Shown: positions 28,221 through 37,983, counted from the stretch's first letter. The stretch is 64,000 nucleotides of DNA from Desulfofustis sp. PB-SRB1 (GCA_016722945.1 JAEQMT010000066.1:238249-302248), one strand, 5' to 3'. Numbers and translations: made by a program. Notes: generated from the letters alone by a model not told the origin.

Positions 28221-28360
28221 GGGAACCTTGCAAAATGGCCTTTTCGCCCAATCTCATCGTTGCTTAAAAAATTTTATCCTCGGAATATCAGTCATATGCC
28301 TGCGGTTAATTTTTCTCGCGCCTTGATCTTGAACGAAAATTCTCATTTTTCAAGGCTCCC
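28221..28360 (+). repeat. MITE-like ~140-bp dispersed repeat, copy D
   Basis: One of the two best-preserved copies, closely matching the 47.8-kb copy. It starts GGGAACCTTGCAAAATGGCC and ends TTTTTCAAGGCTCCC, with terminal inverted repeats of about 30 bases and the internal block CTCGGAATATCA..CATATGCCTG. The right end overlaps the last codons of the GT4-GT4 fusion gene. Confidence 0.85.
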
Positions 28361-30667
28361 ATTTGCATAGAGCCGATACGGTTTTCGATGGGTATTCCAC
28401 AATTGTTTGTAGAAACTGACCGTCATCTCACACATTGACTGTAAGGTAAACTGCCTATCAACCACATCTTTGCCATACCTGCCAAATTCAACAAGCACCT
28501 CAGGGTCAGCCAGCGCCTCACCCAGAGCGCGGGCCATATCCGTCGGATTGCCCGGCTCAACCAGCCATCCGCTCTTGCCCGCCCGCACCGTCTCCAGACT
28601 GCCGCCATGGGCAGTGGCAATCACCGGTTTGCCCATTGCCATGGCCTCTATGGTGATCCGGCCAAACGCCTCCGGTTCATCAGAGGAAGCGGATATGACC
28701 AAATCGGCCAGCATAAGAGCCGCCGGCATGTCATCACAATATCCGACCAAGGCTACTTTATCGTCTAAATTGAGGGTCTTGATCAACTCCTTTATTTCCT
28801 TGACGTACACAGGGTTTTCCGACAAATCACCAACAATCACGCCAAAAAAATCATCGCGATCCAACCGCGAAAGAGCCTCTACGAATACGTTCTGCCCTTT
28901 CCAGCGGGTTAATCTGCCCGGCAGCATGATGACCGATCGATTCTTCGGCACCTGCCATTGCCGGCGTAAGGTTTCGATGCGTGCTCGGGAGACCAGCGCG
29001 GGATCAAATTTCTCTTTATCAACACCTCTGAAAATAAGCTGGATCGGTTTGTCAACCTTATAGGTATCAAGGATGTGCTTCCTAATGCTTTTCGAGATGG
29101 CAATGATGCCCACCCCCTTGGTCATGACCGCACTATAGCGATTAACTGAATAAAACCCGTGAAATGTCGTGACAAGCACCGGCCGTTTTGCCCGGGGCAG
29201 AGACTTCCACACTACATAGCCGAGCCATGCAGGCATCCGGGAACGCAGGTGAAGTATATCAATCTGTTCATTTATAAGCAGCCTGCGAAGCGGCAACAGG
29301 TAACGAAGGGTGATAGGATTTTTTGACCCCACTTTCCAGTGTATATGAGTACTGCCTTCATCGACCAGCCGCGACACCAGTCTCCCCCCGCCCGAGATAA
29401 CGATGGATCTATGGCCGGATTCGGCCAGATACTTACCCACCTCCAAGGTTCCCCGTTCCACTCCCCCGCTCTCAAGCTCCGGCACCATCTGCACAACCGA
29501 GAGAAATTCTCCTCGTCCTTTCCGAGCACGCTCCTCCAGTAATCTCTGATACAAAGACAGGGTCTTTTCACACATCCGGCGTGCGGTAAAATGTTGTACA
29601 GCCCAGCGGGCGCCGGAGCTGCCAAATAACGATAACTTCTCCGGATGCATGACCCCATTCTTCAGGGCGGCAGCCAGGTCATCGGGATCAGAAGGATTTA
29701 CCAGCCATCCCGTTTCACCATCTCGTATTGTCTCGATACTGCCGCCATGGGCGGTGGCAACCACCGGTCTACCCATTGCCATGGCCTCGATGGCAACTTT
29801 ACCGAAGGCTTCGGGCTGTGATGATGAGGCCGAAACGACAATATCGGCCAGTAGATAAGCAGCGGGCATATCATTACAATGACCGACAAGTATCACCTTA
29901 TCAGTCAACCCCAGAGATGTGATCCGGTTTTTCAGCTTACCCACAAAATTCTGATGTTCACTGGTATCCCCGACGCATAACGCGATAAAGGGCAACTCTC
30001 TAATCTTATCCAAGGCCTCGATAAAGACCTCATGCCCCTTCCATTCCGTCAATCGACCGGGAAGCATGATTACCGCTTGTCCATTACGTTTCAGCCCCCA
30101 TTGCGTCCGCAGAGCTTCCACTCGCTGTTTAGAAACGGCAGTGGGATTGAATTGAAACTCATCATAGCCGCCATGAATTACTTCGATACAACCTGGATCG
30201 ACCTGATAATTGTCGACGATGTGATTTCGAATCACCGCGGATACGGCAATAATCCGCTCACCTCTGGTCATAATAGTGGAATAGCTGTTGACCGAATAAA
30301 ACCCATGAAAGGTGGTAAGCAGAAGCGGACGTTTTAGGGGATCCAGGCTTTTCCAGGCAAGATACCCAAGCCAGGCGGGCAACCGTGAGCGCAGATGGAC
30401 AACATCTACCCCCTGTTCAAGAAAAAAACTCCGGAATGACTTTATATAAGGTAGGCAACGGAAACTCTTCTCGCCAATGTATTTCCAACGCAGGTGATAC
30501 ACGCCCTCGCGCTCAAGACGATTGACCATCCGGCCACCGGCCGACACTACAATTGAACGGTGCCCCTGCCGGGCGAGATAGATGGCGAAGTCCAGCGTTT
30601 CACCTTCGACGCCGCCCTCGTCCATCTCGGGGACAACCTGCATTACGGTAAGTTTTCTGGCCACCAT
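28343..30667 (-). CDS. Tandem fusion of two GT4 glycosyltransferase domains
   Basis: 774 residues made of two homologous GT-B modules of about 385 residues each. Module 1 begins LTVMQVVPEMDEGGVEG and module 2 begins LSVVQMVPELESGGVERG. Each has its own HLRSRLPAWLGY / HLRSRMPAWLGY block, a VIMLPGRLT..KG segment, and the GT4 donor-site motif PEAFGKVAIEAMAMG / PEAFGRITIEAMAMG. Both halves therefore look catalytically complete. The arrangement is best explained by tandem duplication with loss of the intervening stop. It overlaps the ELM1-like gene by 25 bases, and its last codons come from repeat copy D. Confidence 0.9.
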   Translation of the reverse strand: MVARKLTVMQVVPEMDEGGVEGETLDFAIYLARQGHRSIVVSAGGRMVNRLEREGVYHLRWKYIGEKSFRCLPYIKSFRSFFLEQGVDVVHLRSRLPAWLGYLAWKSLDPLKRPLLLTTFHGFYSVNSYSTIMTRGERIIAVSAVIRNHIVDNYQVDPGCIEVIHGGYDEFQFNPTAVSKQRVEALRTQWGLKRNGQAVIMLPGRLTEWKGHEVFIEALDKIRELPFIALCVGDTSEHQNFVGKLKNRITSLGLTDKVILVGHCNDMPAAYLLADIVVSASSSQPEAFGKVAIEAMAMGRPVVATAHGGSIETIRDGETGWLVNPSDPDDLAAALKNGVMHPEKLSLFGSSGARWAVQHFTARRMCEKTLSLYQRLLEERARKGRGEFLSVVQMVPELESGGVERGTLEVGKYLAESGHRSIVISGGGRLVSRLVDEGSTHIHWKVGSKNPITLRYLLPLRRLLINEQIDILHLRSRMPAWLGYVVWKSLPRAKRPVLVTTFHGFYSVNRYSAVMTKGVGIIAISKSIRKHILDTYKVDKPIQLIFRGVDKEKFDPALVSRARIETLRRQWQVPKNRSVIMLPGRLTRWKGQNVFVEALSRLDRDDFFGVIVGDLSENPVYVKEIKELIKTLNLDDKVALVGYCDDMPAALMLADLVISASSDEPEAFGRITIEAMAMGKPVIATAHGGSLETVRAGKSGWLVEPGNPTDMARALGEALADPEVLVEFGRYGKDVVDRQFTLQSMCEMTVSFYKQLWNTHRKPYRLYANGSLEK

Positions 30668-31530
30668 CTTCGTACTATCTCACGCGCACAGCGATCTGCC
30701 TCGTTTAAAGGAGCGCTCAGTTCAGGAAGTTCATCGCCTAGCCGCCACTGGTCGAAGGTAAGAATCATATCACGCTCAACCAGATACCGTTCATTGATGG
30801 CGAATTTTTTTCTTCTTTTTTTCCACCTGACCGGGATAACGCCAACCTTGCACCCCGCCGTTAATGCCTCATAGATCATATTTATAGAATCGGCGGTCAC
30901 CCACACCGTTGCATTTCGTTGGTATTGCTCTTCGATCCACCCCGGCGGTGTCTGGTTAAAGCTATAGTAGCTGGCGTGGCGATGAGAACCGAGTAATCGG
31001 ATAATTTTGTCCTCAGTCTGGGCCGGGGTTCGGGGTGAGCCGGCCACCGTCCAGCAACTGATATCAGACTTGTTAAGTATTTCTGATAACGTATCAAGTA
31101 TCTCTACATCGTTCCAGTAGTGAGACGTATCATCGGCGCCGCCGACAACAATCAATCCCGCCTTGTTATTGTGCTGACTGGAAGGCGAAGACAAATTGGG
31201 CGGCCCCATGGTGGTAAATATATTTTTCCCAGTAATGGAGTCATGCAGGGGCACGCAACACAGATCAAAGAGGTACCTGAATATAACATGAGGACTCATG
31301 CAGGTAATTATCCTGGCCCCGCACCTCATCTTGACCTTCACCAGCGGATAATGAGTAGTACGACCGGTACCGATGGCAATATCGGCACGGAATCGGGGTT
31401 GCACTGCCTCAACCGCACATTGCTCTGTTTCAAGATCAACATAGCGGTTCAGAGCACGCAGAATTGCTCGAGACTGCTTTTCGTGACCGGGATTGCCATC
31501 GGTGAGCAGGAGAGCGTGCAGCAGAGTCAT
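30643..31530 (-). CDS. ELM1-like (mitochondrial fission ELM1 family) protein
   Basis: 295-residue protein of the ELM1/DUF1022 family, a GT-B-like fold first named from plants but common in proteobacterial LPS loci. Visible features: LLLTDGNPGHEKQSRAILRAL at the start, GTGRTTHYPLV, VVGGADDTSHYWN, SCWTVAGSPRTP, and VWVTADSINMIYEALTAG, which resembles a nucleotide-sugar site. The function in bacteria is not established; its place at the head of a glycosyltransferase operon suggests glycan synthesis. Confidence 0.85.
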   Translation of the reverse strand: MTLLHALLLTDGNPGHEKQSRAILRALNRYVDLETEQCAVEAVQPRFRADIAIGTGRTTHYPLVKVKMRCGARIITCMSPHVIFRYLFDLCCVPLHDSITGKNIFTTMGPPNLSSPSSQHNNKAGLIVVGGADDTSHYWNDVEILDTLSEILNKSDISCWTVAGSPRTPAQTEDKIIRLLGSHRHASYYSFNQTPPGWIEEQYQRNATVWVTADSINMIYEALTAGCKVGVIPVRWKKRRKKFAINERYLVERDMILTFDQWRLGDELPELSAPLNEADRCAREIVRRWWPENLP

Positions 31531-31628
31531 CGCTTATGCATCCGTGAAATAGAGCCGGGAAGATTGAAGAATTCAGGCGCAGGAAAGTAGCCTGTTAGCC
31601 GATCGCCGGTGACGCCCAGCGACATCAT
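31527..31628 (-). CDS. Possible 33-residue leader ORF coupled to the ELM1-like gene
   Basis: A short open frame that starts with two ATGs and ends TGA, overlapping the ELM1-like ATG as ATGA. This is the arrangement of translationally coupled genes. The product has no recognised motif (it includes LTGYFPAPEFF), and no good ribosome-binding site precedes it. It could equally be non-coding sequence in the 116-base gap after the PilB-like gene. Confidence 0.25.
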   Translation of the reverse strand: MMSLGVTGDRLTGYFPAPEFFNLPGSISRMHKR

Positions 31629-31646
31629 TTGTTGAAGGGTAAAGGG

Positions 31647-33899
31647 CTAATGGGCCGCCCGCTGCGCCGTTGCCGGAGCGGGCCGCTTTATTCCGCCTCC
31701 AGCCAGCTTGACGATAATCTTGTTGCTTTTTTGCAATCGTGTGGCGGAAAGCTTATAGAGCTGACTGGCGATTTCCGGATACTTATCTAAAATCTCTCCC
31801 AACTTATCGCCGGGAAATCGCTTGACCGTGCATCTGCCGTGGGCCACGACTGAGACATCCCGAGGTACTTCAAGCAGGGCTGAAAGCTCGCCGAAATATT
31901 CCCCCGGTTCACTGATTTCGCCAATCTTTTTGCCGCCCTTAACGATGCTGCAGGCGCCGCGCACGAGCCGGAAGAAATCATTGTCCACATTTCCTTCACG
32001 GATGATCGAATCACCATCCTCATATTCCTCGACATCGGGGTTGAGCAGATAGGCGGGCATTCTGTCCTGGTGGATGGTTGTGCGCCGAATCGCCTCTTCC
32101 ACGCTGGTTACCCCCTGACGCACTTTTTCCAGGGCGGCATGGCGTAATGGCACCATTCCCTCCTTGATGGCGATTTTGCGTAATTGATCTTCAGGAACCT
32201 GAGAGTTGATCGCCTGGGCCACCTCACTGGTCACCTCCATCAACTCAAAAAAGCCCACCCGGCCCTTGTAGCCAAGACCGTTACACGTTTTACACCCTGC
32301 CGGTCCATAGAGGGTAAGGGAAGCGATCTCTTCTTCCTTGAAGCCGGCATTGATTAACTCCTCCGGTTCATAATCTTTCTCTTTCTTGCACTCCTTGCAC
32401 AAACGCCTGCCAAGCCGCTGAGCCAATACCATGCTCACCGAGGAGGCAATCATGTAGGAGGGTACGCCGATATCGACCAAGCGGCCAATGGTTGCGGCGG
32501 TATCATTGGTATGCAGGGTGGAAAATACCAGGTGACCGGTCATGGCCGCTTTGATGGCTATCTCGGCGGTTTCAATATCTCGTATCTCACCCACCATGAT
32601 AATATCGGGATCCTGCCGCAGAAACGCCTTGAGCGCCGCGGCAAAGGTCATCCCCACTTCCTGATGGACATTGACCTGATTGATCCCCTTGAAGTTGAAT
32701 TCCACCGGATCCTCGGCCGTGAGAATCTTAATATCCTCACTGTTAAGTGAGTTAAGCGCCGAATAGAGGGTAACGGTCTTGCCGGAACCGGTGGGCCCGG
32801 TAACCAAGAGCAACCCCTGCGGAAGGGACAGACATCGCTTGAGCATTTCAAAGGTGCTCACCTCAAAACCGAGCATGGTCAGGTCGACATTGAGCGACCC
32901 CTTATCGAGGATACGCAGGACCACCGACTCGCCGAACAGGGTCGGCAGGCTTGACACCCGGAAATCAACGGAGCGCTGCTTGCCCAGACGCATCTTGATG
33001 CGCCCGTCTTGGGGAACCCGGCGCTCGGTAATATCAAGACCGGAGAGAATCTTTACCCGGGCTACCAGGGCATTTTTTATGGTGAGCGGCAGGTTCATTG
33101 ACTTAAAGAGAGAGCCGTCCTTACGATACCGAACCTGCATGGATTTCTCGTAGGGCTCTATGTGAATATCAGAGACTCCTTCCTGCACCGCCTTAACCAG
33201 GATACCGTTCACCAGTTTGATAATGGGGGCATCGGAGGCGGCGAACTGATCAAATCCCTCATCTTCACCGCCGCTTTCAATTTCAAAATCATCCGCCGCT
33301 TCGGAAACGATGGCACCGAAATCATCCACTTCGGTTATCGTTAAAGTCTCCTCGCTCTCATCTTCTTTTTGAGAGAAAAAGGAACTTGCCTCTTCGTCAT
33401 CAATCTTGTAGTATTTTCTGTACGCCTCAATGATATCACGATCGATGGCGACACAGACGTCCAGCTCTTTGTTGATCTCCTCCTGCAGTTCCTCAACAGC
33501 CAGTGAGTCAGTGGGCTCGGCCATGGCGATCTGCAGGGTATTGCCGGCCATTCGCAAAGGAAACGCTAGATATTTCTTGGCGGTTTCATACGGCATTGCC
33601 TTTATTGCGTCACCGCTCGGCGGCTCACTTGCGATGTTGACCGCGGTGTAACCATGGCTGCGGCTTAAAAAATTATAGACGGTGTCTTCTTCGATGTAAT
33701 CCAGCTGGCGCAGCACCGAACTCATCCGCTCGCCGCTTTTTTTAACCTTACTTTTTGCATCTTCAAACTGCCGGGTGGTAATGTAGCCGGCCTTGCTCAG
33801 CATTTCGCCGAGCCGAAGTTTGGAAGCGCCGGTTCGATCCTTAATTGTCTTTTTCTTGCCGGCCGAAGCAAACTCTTCTTTTTTTCTGCCAATAGCCAT
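31647..33899 (-). CDS. PilB/GspE-type secretion ATPase fused to a cyclic-nucleotide-binding domain
   Basis: Hexameric ATPase family that powers type IV pilus extension or type II secretion. The 750-residue protein has an N-terminal MshE/GspE-N domain (LGEMLSKAGYIT), an acidic linker, the core with Walker A GPTGSGKTVTLYSAL, an Asp box, Walker B PDIIMVGEIRD and a tetracysteine zinc site (CKECKKEKD...CKTCNGLG). A cNMP-binding domain follows at about 635-720, with the phosphate cassette GEYFGELSALLEVPRDVS. No pilin, PilC or PilT gene is adjacent. The fusion suggests control by cAMP, cGMP or a similar ligand, which is inference. Confidence 0.9.
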   Translation of the reverse strand: MAIGRKKEEFASAGKKKTIKDRTGASKLRLGEMLSKAGYITTRQFEDAKSKVKKSGERMSSVLRQLDYIEEDTVYNFLSRSHGYTAVNIASEPPSGDAIKAMPYETAKKYLAFPLRMAGNTLQIAMAEPTDSLAVEELQEEINKELDVCVAIDRDIIEAYRKYYKIDDEEASSFFSQKEDESEETLTITEVDDFGAIVSEAADDFEIESGGEDEGFDQFAASDAPIIKLVNGILVKAVQEGVSDIHIEPYEKSMQVRYRKDGSLFKSMNLPLTIKNALVARVKILSGLDITERRVPQDGRIKMRLGKQRSVDFRVSSLPTLFGESVVLRILDKGSLNVDLTMLGFEVSTFEMLKRCLSLPQGLLLVTGPTGSGKTVTLYSALNSLNSEDIKILTAEDPVEFNFKGINQVNVHQEVGMTFAAALKAFLRQDPDIIMVGEIRDIETAEIAIKAAMTGHLVFSTLHTNDTAATIGRLVDIGVPSYMIASSVSMVLAQRLGRRLCKECKKEKDYEPEELINAGFKEEEIASLTLYGPAGCKTCNGLGYKGRVGFFELMEVTSEVAQAINSQVPEDQLRKIAIKEGMVPLRHAALEKVRQGVTSVEEAIRRTTIHQDRMPAYLLNPDVEEYEDGDSIIREGNVDNDFFRLVRGACSIVKGGKKIGEISEPGEYFGELSALLEVPRDVSVVAHGRCTVKRFPGDKLGEILDKYPEIASQLYKLSATRLQKSNKIIVKLAGGGIKRPAPATAQRAAH

Positions 33900-33915
33900 C
33901 TATACCCTCTATTGG

Positions 33916-33943
33916 GAGCGTGCGGGTGTCATCCCGCACGCTC
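33916..33943 (-). terminator. GC-rich hairpin between fhs and the PilB-like gene
   Basis: Perfect 11-bp stem GAGCGTGCGGG / CCCGCACGCTC with a six-base loop, lying just after the fhs stop and 16 bases before the next ATG on the same strand. There is no clear U-run after it, so it could be a weak terminator, a pause site or a 3'-end stabiliser. Confidence 0.55.
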
Positions 33944-33958
33944 ATGAGCTGGGTTTTT

Positions 33959-35722
33959 CTAAAATACCCCGGTAACCCGTCCGGTTTCGGTATTCACATC
34001 TATGCGCCGATAGGCCGGATCCGATCCGGTGCCCGGCATCAGGCTGATTGCCCCGGCAACCGGCACGACAAAGCCGGCCCCCTTGTAGGTCAGTATATCA
34101 CTGATGGGCAAGGTCCAGCCCTTGGGCACTCCCTTGAGCTTCGGGTCATGGGAGAGTGATAAGTGGGTTTTAACCATGCACGTGCCAAGGTTTGCCATAT
34201 CAGGGTCATCGGCCAGCCGCTTGAGGGCACTGACGGCATTTCCGGAATAGGAGACGCCATCGGCCCCATAGACCTCTTTGGCGATCAGTTCGATGCGCTG
34301 CTCAAGGGGAGTATCGAGTTCATAGAGAAACTTGAAATTGTTTGGCTCCTCACAGGCATCAATCACCGCATCGGCAAACTCCAGCGCCCCCTCGCCGCCA
34401 TGTTCCCAGTGTCGTGACAGGGCAACCCGGGCGCCGGCTGCCTCGCAGAGCCCGCGGACCGCGGCGATCTCGTTATCGGTATCGGTGTAGAAGGCGTTGA
34501 TACAGACCACCGGGTTGATACCCGCCTTCTTGACGGTTTCGATATGGTGCAGGAGATTTTTCGTCCCCTCTTCGACCCAGCCCACATTTTCGGTGCTGTA
34601 TTCCGTCGGCATCGGTTTGCCGGGAATGGGGATAGGGGCGCCGCCGTGGCATTTCAGCGCCCTGATGGTGGCAACCACAACCGCGCAGTTGGGGATATTG
34701 CCCGAGTAGCGACATTTGAGGTTCCAGAATTTTTCAAAACCGATATCAGCACCAAAGCCCGATTCGGTGACGTTGTAGTCAGCTATTTTCAGCCCCACCC
34801 GATCGGCAATTACCGAGGACTGGCCGATGGCGATGTTGGCAAACGGCCCGGCGTGCACCAGCACGGGCTGACCCTCGAGAGTCTGCATGAGGTTGGGATT
34901 GATGGCCTGTACCATCCAGGCGGTCATGGCGCCGTCCACTTCCAGGTCGGCGGTGGTTACCGGCCGATCCTGCTTGTCATAGGCAACCACAATTTTACCG
35001 ATGCGTTCACGCATATCGGTGAGGTCCTTGGCGACGGCCAGAATTGCCATGATCTCCGAAGAAACGGCGATACCAAAACTTGAGCTCATGGTATAGCCGT
35101 CAAGCTTTCCACCAATACCGATAGTTATATTGCGCAGTGCCTGGGCGCAATAATCGATGATCCATCTGAATTCAACCTTCTTCGGATGGATGTCCAGACG
35201 TTTGAGGTTGCGCTGAGCGAGTTGTTCATCGGTATAGTTGGATTCATGCTGCATCCGGGCCGTCAACGCGACCATTCCAAGGTTATGGGCATTCATGATG
35301 GCGTTGATATCGCCGGTCAGGCCCAGGGAAAATTCGTTGAGCGGAATACACTGGGCAAGCCCGCCGCCGGCCGCCGAGCCCTTGATGTTCATGGTCGGTC
35401 CACCGGAAGGCTGGCGAATGGCGCCGACCACGCTTTTCTGGCGTTTGCCAAGCCCCTGCACCAGCCCCATGGCGCAGGTTGATTTACCCTCACCCAGAGG
35501 AGTGGGGGTAATGGCGGTGACGTCCACATATTTGCCGTCTGGCTTGGCTGCCGTTCTCTCCAGGATCTTGCGGTAATCAAGTTTGGCGACATAGTGGCCG
35601 TACGGTAACAGCTCTTCTTTGGTAAGACCAAGTTCCTCGCTGAGCTGATACACGGTTTTCATACGGGTTTCCGCTTCCTGAGCGATTTCCCAATCTGCGT
35701 GTTTGGTCGGATCAAGTGCCAT
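33959..35722 (-). CDS. fhs: Formate-tetrahydrofolate ligase
   Basis: Makes 10-formyl-THF from formate, THF and ATP, feeding one-carbon metabolism and the methyl branch of the Wood-Ljungdahl pathway used by many sulfate reducers. The 587-residue protein has the P-loop [14 protein letters not shown], the [20 protein letters not shown] segment region and EYSTENVG, as in clostridial enzymes. A strong ribosome-binding site, AGGGAGGGGG, precedes the ATG. It is a single gene between nifS (249 bases upstream) and the PilB-like gene. Confidence 0.97.
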   Translation of the reverse strand: MALDPTKHADWEIAQEAETRMKTVYQLSEELGLTKEELLPYGHYVAKLDYRKILERTAAKPDGKYVDVTAITPTPLGEGKSTCAMGLVQGLGKRQKSVVGAIRQPSGGPTMNIKGSAAGGGLAQCIPLNEFSLGLTGDINAIMNAHNLGMVALTARMQHESNYTDEQLAQRNLKRLDIHPKKVEFRWIIDYCAQALRNITIGIGGKLDGYTMSSSFGIAVSSEIMAILAVAKDLTDMRERIGKIVVAYDKQDRPVTTADLEVDGAMTAWMVQAINPNLMQTLEGQPVLVHAGPFANIAIGQSSVIADRVGLKIADYNVTESGFGADIGFEKFWNLKCRYSGNIPNCAVVVATIRALKCHGGAPIPIPGKPMPTEYSTENVGWVEEGTKNLLHHIETVKKAGINPVVCINAFYTDTDNEIAAVRGLCEAAGARVALSRHWEHGGEGALEFADAVIDACEEPNNFKFLYELDTPLEQRIELIAKEVYGADGVSYSGNAVSALKRLADDPDMANLGTCMVKTHLSLSHDPKLKGVPKGWTLPISDILTYKGAGFVVPVAGAISLMPGTGSDPAYRRIDVNTETGRVTGVF

Positions 35723-35923
35723 GTTCCCCCTCCCTCATACTGGTTTTAGATAGATCGGTGACCATTTCACCACACCACTTACCAACACTCTTTTTAACCA
35801 GCAAATCAGCGTGCTGTCAAGAAATCGATATTACTGAATAAAATAGAAAGGAATTGTACCTGAAGAAAGATAATCCCGGTGTTTCATTTATTACCGGGTA
35901 ACCCACGGGAAAAATGGTAAAAG

Positions 35924-35951
35924 CAAGCAAAAATTCATGAATTTTTGCTTG
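35924..35951 (-). terminator. Perfect 28-bp palindrome after nifS
   Basis: CAAGCAAAAATTCA followed directly by its exact reverse complement, 20 bases beyond the nifS stop. On the minus strand it is followed by a T-rich stretch (CTTTTACCATTTTT). A terminator for nifU-nifS is most likely; a dimeric operator is an alternative because the dyad has no loop. Confidence 0.6.
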
Positions 35952-35971
35952 TCATACCAGGTGAAATAAAA

Positions 35972-37153
35972 CTATTTTTTCGGCCAGAACGGTGACATCT
36001 CACGCAGCGACGCGATTATCGGTGGAAGTTTTTCTAAAACGGTATCTATTTCTTCCTCGGTGTTATAGACGCTGAGGGAAAAACGAATGGATCCGTGCGC
36101 AGCGGTAAACGGCACCCCCATCGCCCGCAGTACATGAGATGGTTCAAGGGAGCCCGAAGTACAGGCGGAACCTGATGATGCGCAGATATTATAGCGATCC
36201 ATATGAAGAAGAATGGACTCTCCTTCCACGAACTCGAAACTGATGTTGGCGGTATTTGGTAAGCGCAGCTCTTTGTTGCCGTTGAGAAGGGAGCGGGGAA
36301 TCGAGCTTAACAACCCGTTCTCCAGTTTGTCGCGAAGCGCTTTTACCCGACCGTTTTCCTCATCCATTTTGTCCGCGGCGAGTTGGCATGCCCTGCCGAT
36401 TCCAACGATCGAGGCAACATTTTCGGTTCCGGCACGTCGCCCATCTTCCTGGTGGCCGCCCGTCAGAAACGGCGCAAAGGGAGTGCCACGCTTGACATAG
36501 AGGACACCGATGCCCTTTGGCGCATGGAGCTTATGGCCGGAGAGCGAAAGAAAATCAATTTCACTGTCACGCAGAGAAAAGGGAATTTTGCCGACCGCCT
36601 GTACCGCATCGGTATGAAACGGGATACCACGCTCTCTGGCCATCACCGCCATCTCTTCAACCGGAAGGATAACACCGGTCTCGTTGTTGGCCCACATAAT
36701 ACTGACAATGGCGGTATCGTCACGCAATGACTCAGCATATTCGTCCATGTCGATCAGCCCCTCCTCGTCCACCTTGAGCATGGTGACCCGGTAGGGATGG
36801 CCGGTGAAAATACTAATATTTTCACACAGGTTTTTTACCGCCGGATGCTCGATGCGACTGGTGACAATGTGGCGACGCTCCGGGTTGGCCCGCAGGGCCG
36901 ATAAAATCGCCGTGGAATCGCTCTCCGTGCCGCAACTAGTGAATATCACCTCATCTTCATCGCAGCCAAGCAGCTCCGCCACCTGCTGCCTGGCATTGGC
37001 AACCGCTTTGCCGACTTGGCCGCCAAAGCTGTGCATGCTCGAAGGGTTACCGTAGAGCCCGCCGAAATAGGGCTCCATCGCCGCCATTACCTCCGGCGCC
37101 ACCATGGTGGTGGCGTTGTTGTCCATATATATTACCGGCATCTCGTTATTCAC
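35972..37153 (-). CDS. nifS: Cysteine desulfurase NifS
   Basis: PLP enzyme that takes sulfur from cysteine for Fe-S cluster assembly on NifU. The 393-residue product has MDNNATT at the N-terminus, HTDAVQAVGK, the PLP lysine in SLSGHKLHAPKGIG, and the catalytic cysteine loop in ASSGSACTSGSLEPSHVL. The start is GTG at 37153, one base into the nifU stop (TAGTG); an in-frame ATG four codons later is also possible. It forms a two-gene operon with nifU. Confidence 0.95.
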   Translation of the reverse strand: MNNEMPVIYMDNNATTMVAPEVMAAMEPYFGGLYGNPSSMHSFGGQVGKAVANARQQVAELLGCDEDEVIFTSCGTESDSTAILSALRANPERRHIVTSRIEHPAVKNLCENISIFTGHPYRVTMLKVDEEGLIDMDEYAESLRDDTAIVSIMWANNETGVILPVEEMAVMARERGIPFHTDAVQAVGKIPFSLRDSEIDFLSLSGHKLHAPKGIGVLYVKRGTPFAPFLTGGHQEDGRRAGTENVASIVGIGRACQLAADKMDEENGRVKALRDKLENGLLSSIPRSLLNGNKELRLPNTANISFEFVEGESILLHMDRYNICASSGSACTSGSLEPSHVLRAMGVPFTAAHGSIRFSLSVYNTEEEIDTVLEKLPPIIASLREMSPFWPKK

Positions 37154-37983
37154 TACGCTTCCTCCACGACCAATGTTTCCAGCACTTGTTCACGCAATTT
37201 CCGCTCGACAAATTCCTTAATGGTCGTCTGTGATTTAAAGCAGCTGGTACATGCACCCCGCATGGAAACCATGACTGTATCGCCCTCTACATCGATCAGC
37301 TCAATATCGCCGCCATCTAGCCTCAGGCCTGGTCTGATTTCACGGTCAAGCACCTCTTCGATCTTTTTTATTTTCTGCAGGGTGGTCATCCGTTTTGACG
37401 GCTGTTTCAAGGGTATCACCCGCAAACCGTCCGACTGGGTTTTGTGAAGTAACTCAGCCAGTTTCTCTTCGCACTTGCCGCAGCCTCCACCCGCCTTGGT
37501 GAAATTGGTGATCTCCTCAACTGAGTGAAGATTCGATTCACTTACTACTCGCCTGATCTCCACATCAGTCACCCCGAAACACTCACAGACCACCTCGCCG
37601 TCCGCCTTCGGAAGGCTGAGCCCCCGAAAATCGGCAAGGGCCGCCTCCAGCGCCTCTCTGCCCATAACCGAACAGTGCATCTTTTCCTTGGGCAGACCGC
37701 CCAGTGCGCTGGCAATGTCTTCGTTGGTGATAGTCTCGGCTTTGCTGACATCCATGCCGATGATCATCTCGGTAAGGGCCGAAGAAGAAGCGATGGCGCT
37801 GGCGCAGCCAAAGGTTTTGAACTTGGCATCGACAATCTTACCATCCTCGATCTTCAGGGTGAGTCGCAGGGCATCGCCACAGGCAAGTGAACCGACCTCG
37901 CCAACCCCGTCAGCATTATCTATTTCCCCGACATTGCGTGGATTCTGGAAATGTTCGGTAACTGTTTCAGTGTATTCCCACAT
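37153..37983 (-). CDS. nifU: Fe-S cluster scaffold NifU (three-domain)
   Basis: Scaffold on which NifS-derived sulfur and iron form clusters. From the ATG at 37983 (TTGGAGC upstream) it is 276 residues. Order: IscU-like domain with ACGDALRL and FGCASAIASSSALTEM, a central bacterioferritin-associated ferredoxin-like domain with VVCECFGVTD and GGGCGKCEE, and the C-terminal Nfu domain with MRGACTSCFKS. The full three-domain form is typical of nitrogen fixers and epsilon/delta-type anaerobes, where it serves general Fe-S assembly. No nif structural genes are in the window. Confidence 0.94.
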   Translation of the reverse strand: MWEYTETVTEHFQNPRNVGEIDNADGVGEVGSLACGDALRLTLKIEDGKIVDAKFKTFGCASAIASSSALTEMIIGMDVSKAETITNEDIASALGGLPKEKMHCSVMGREALEAALADFRGLSLPKADGEVVCECFGVTDVEIRRVVSESNLHSVEEITNFTKAGGGCGKCEEKLAELLHKTQSDGLRVIPLKQPSKRMTTLQKIKKIEEVLDREIRPGLRLDGGDIELIDVEGDTVMVSMRGACTSCFKSQTTIKEFVERKLREQVLETLVVEEA

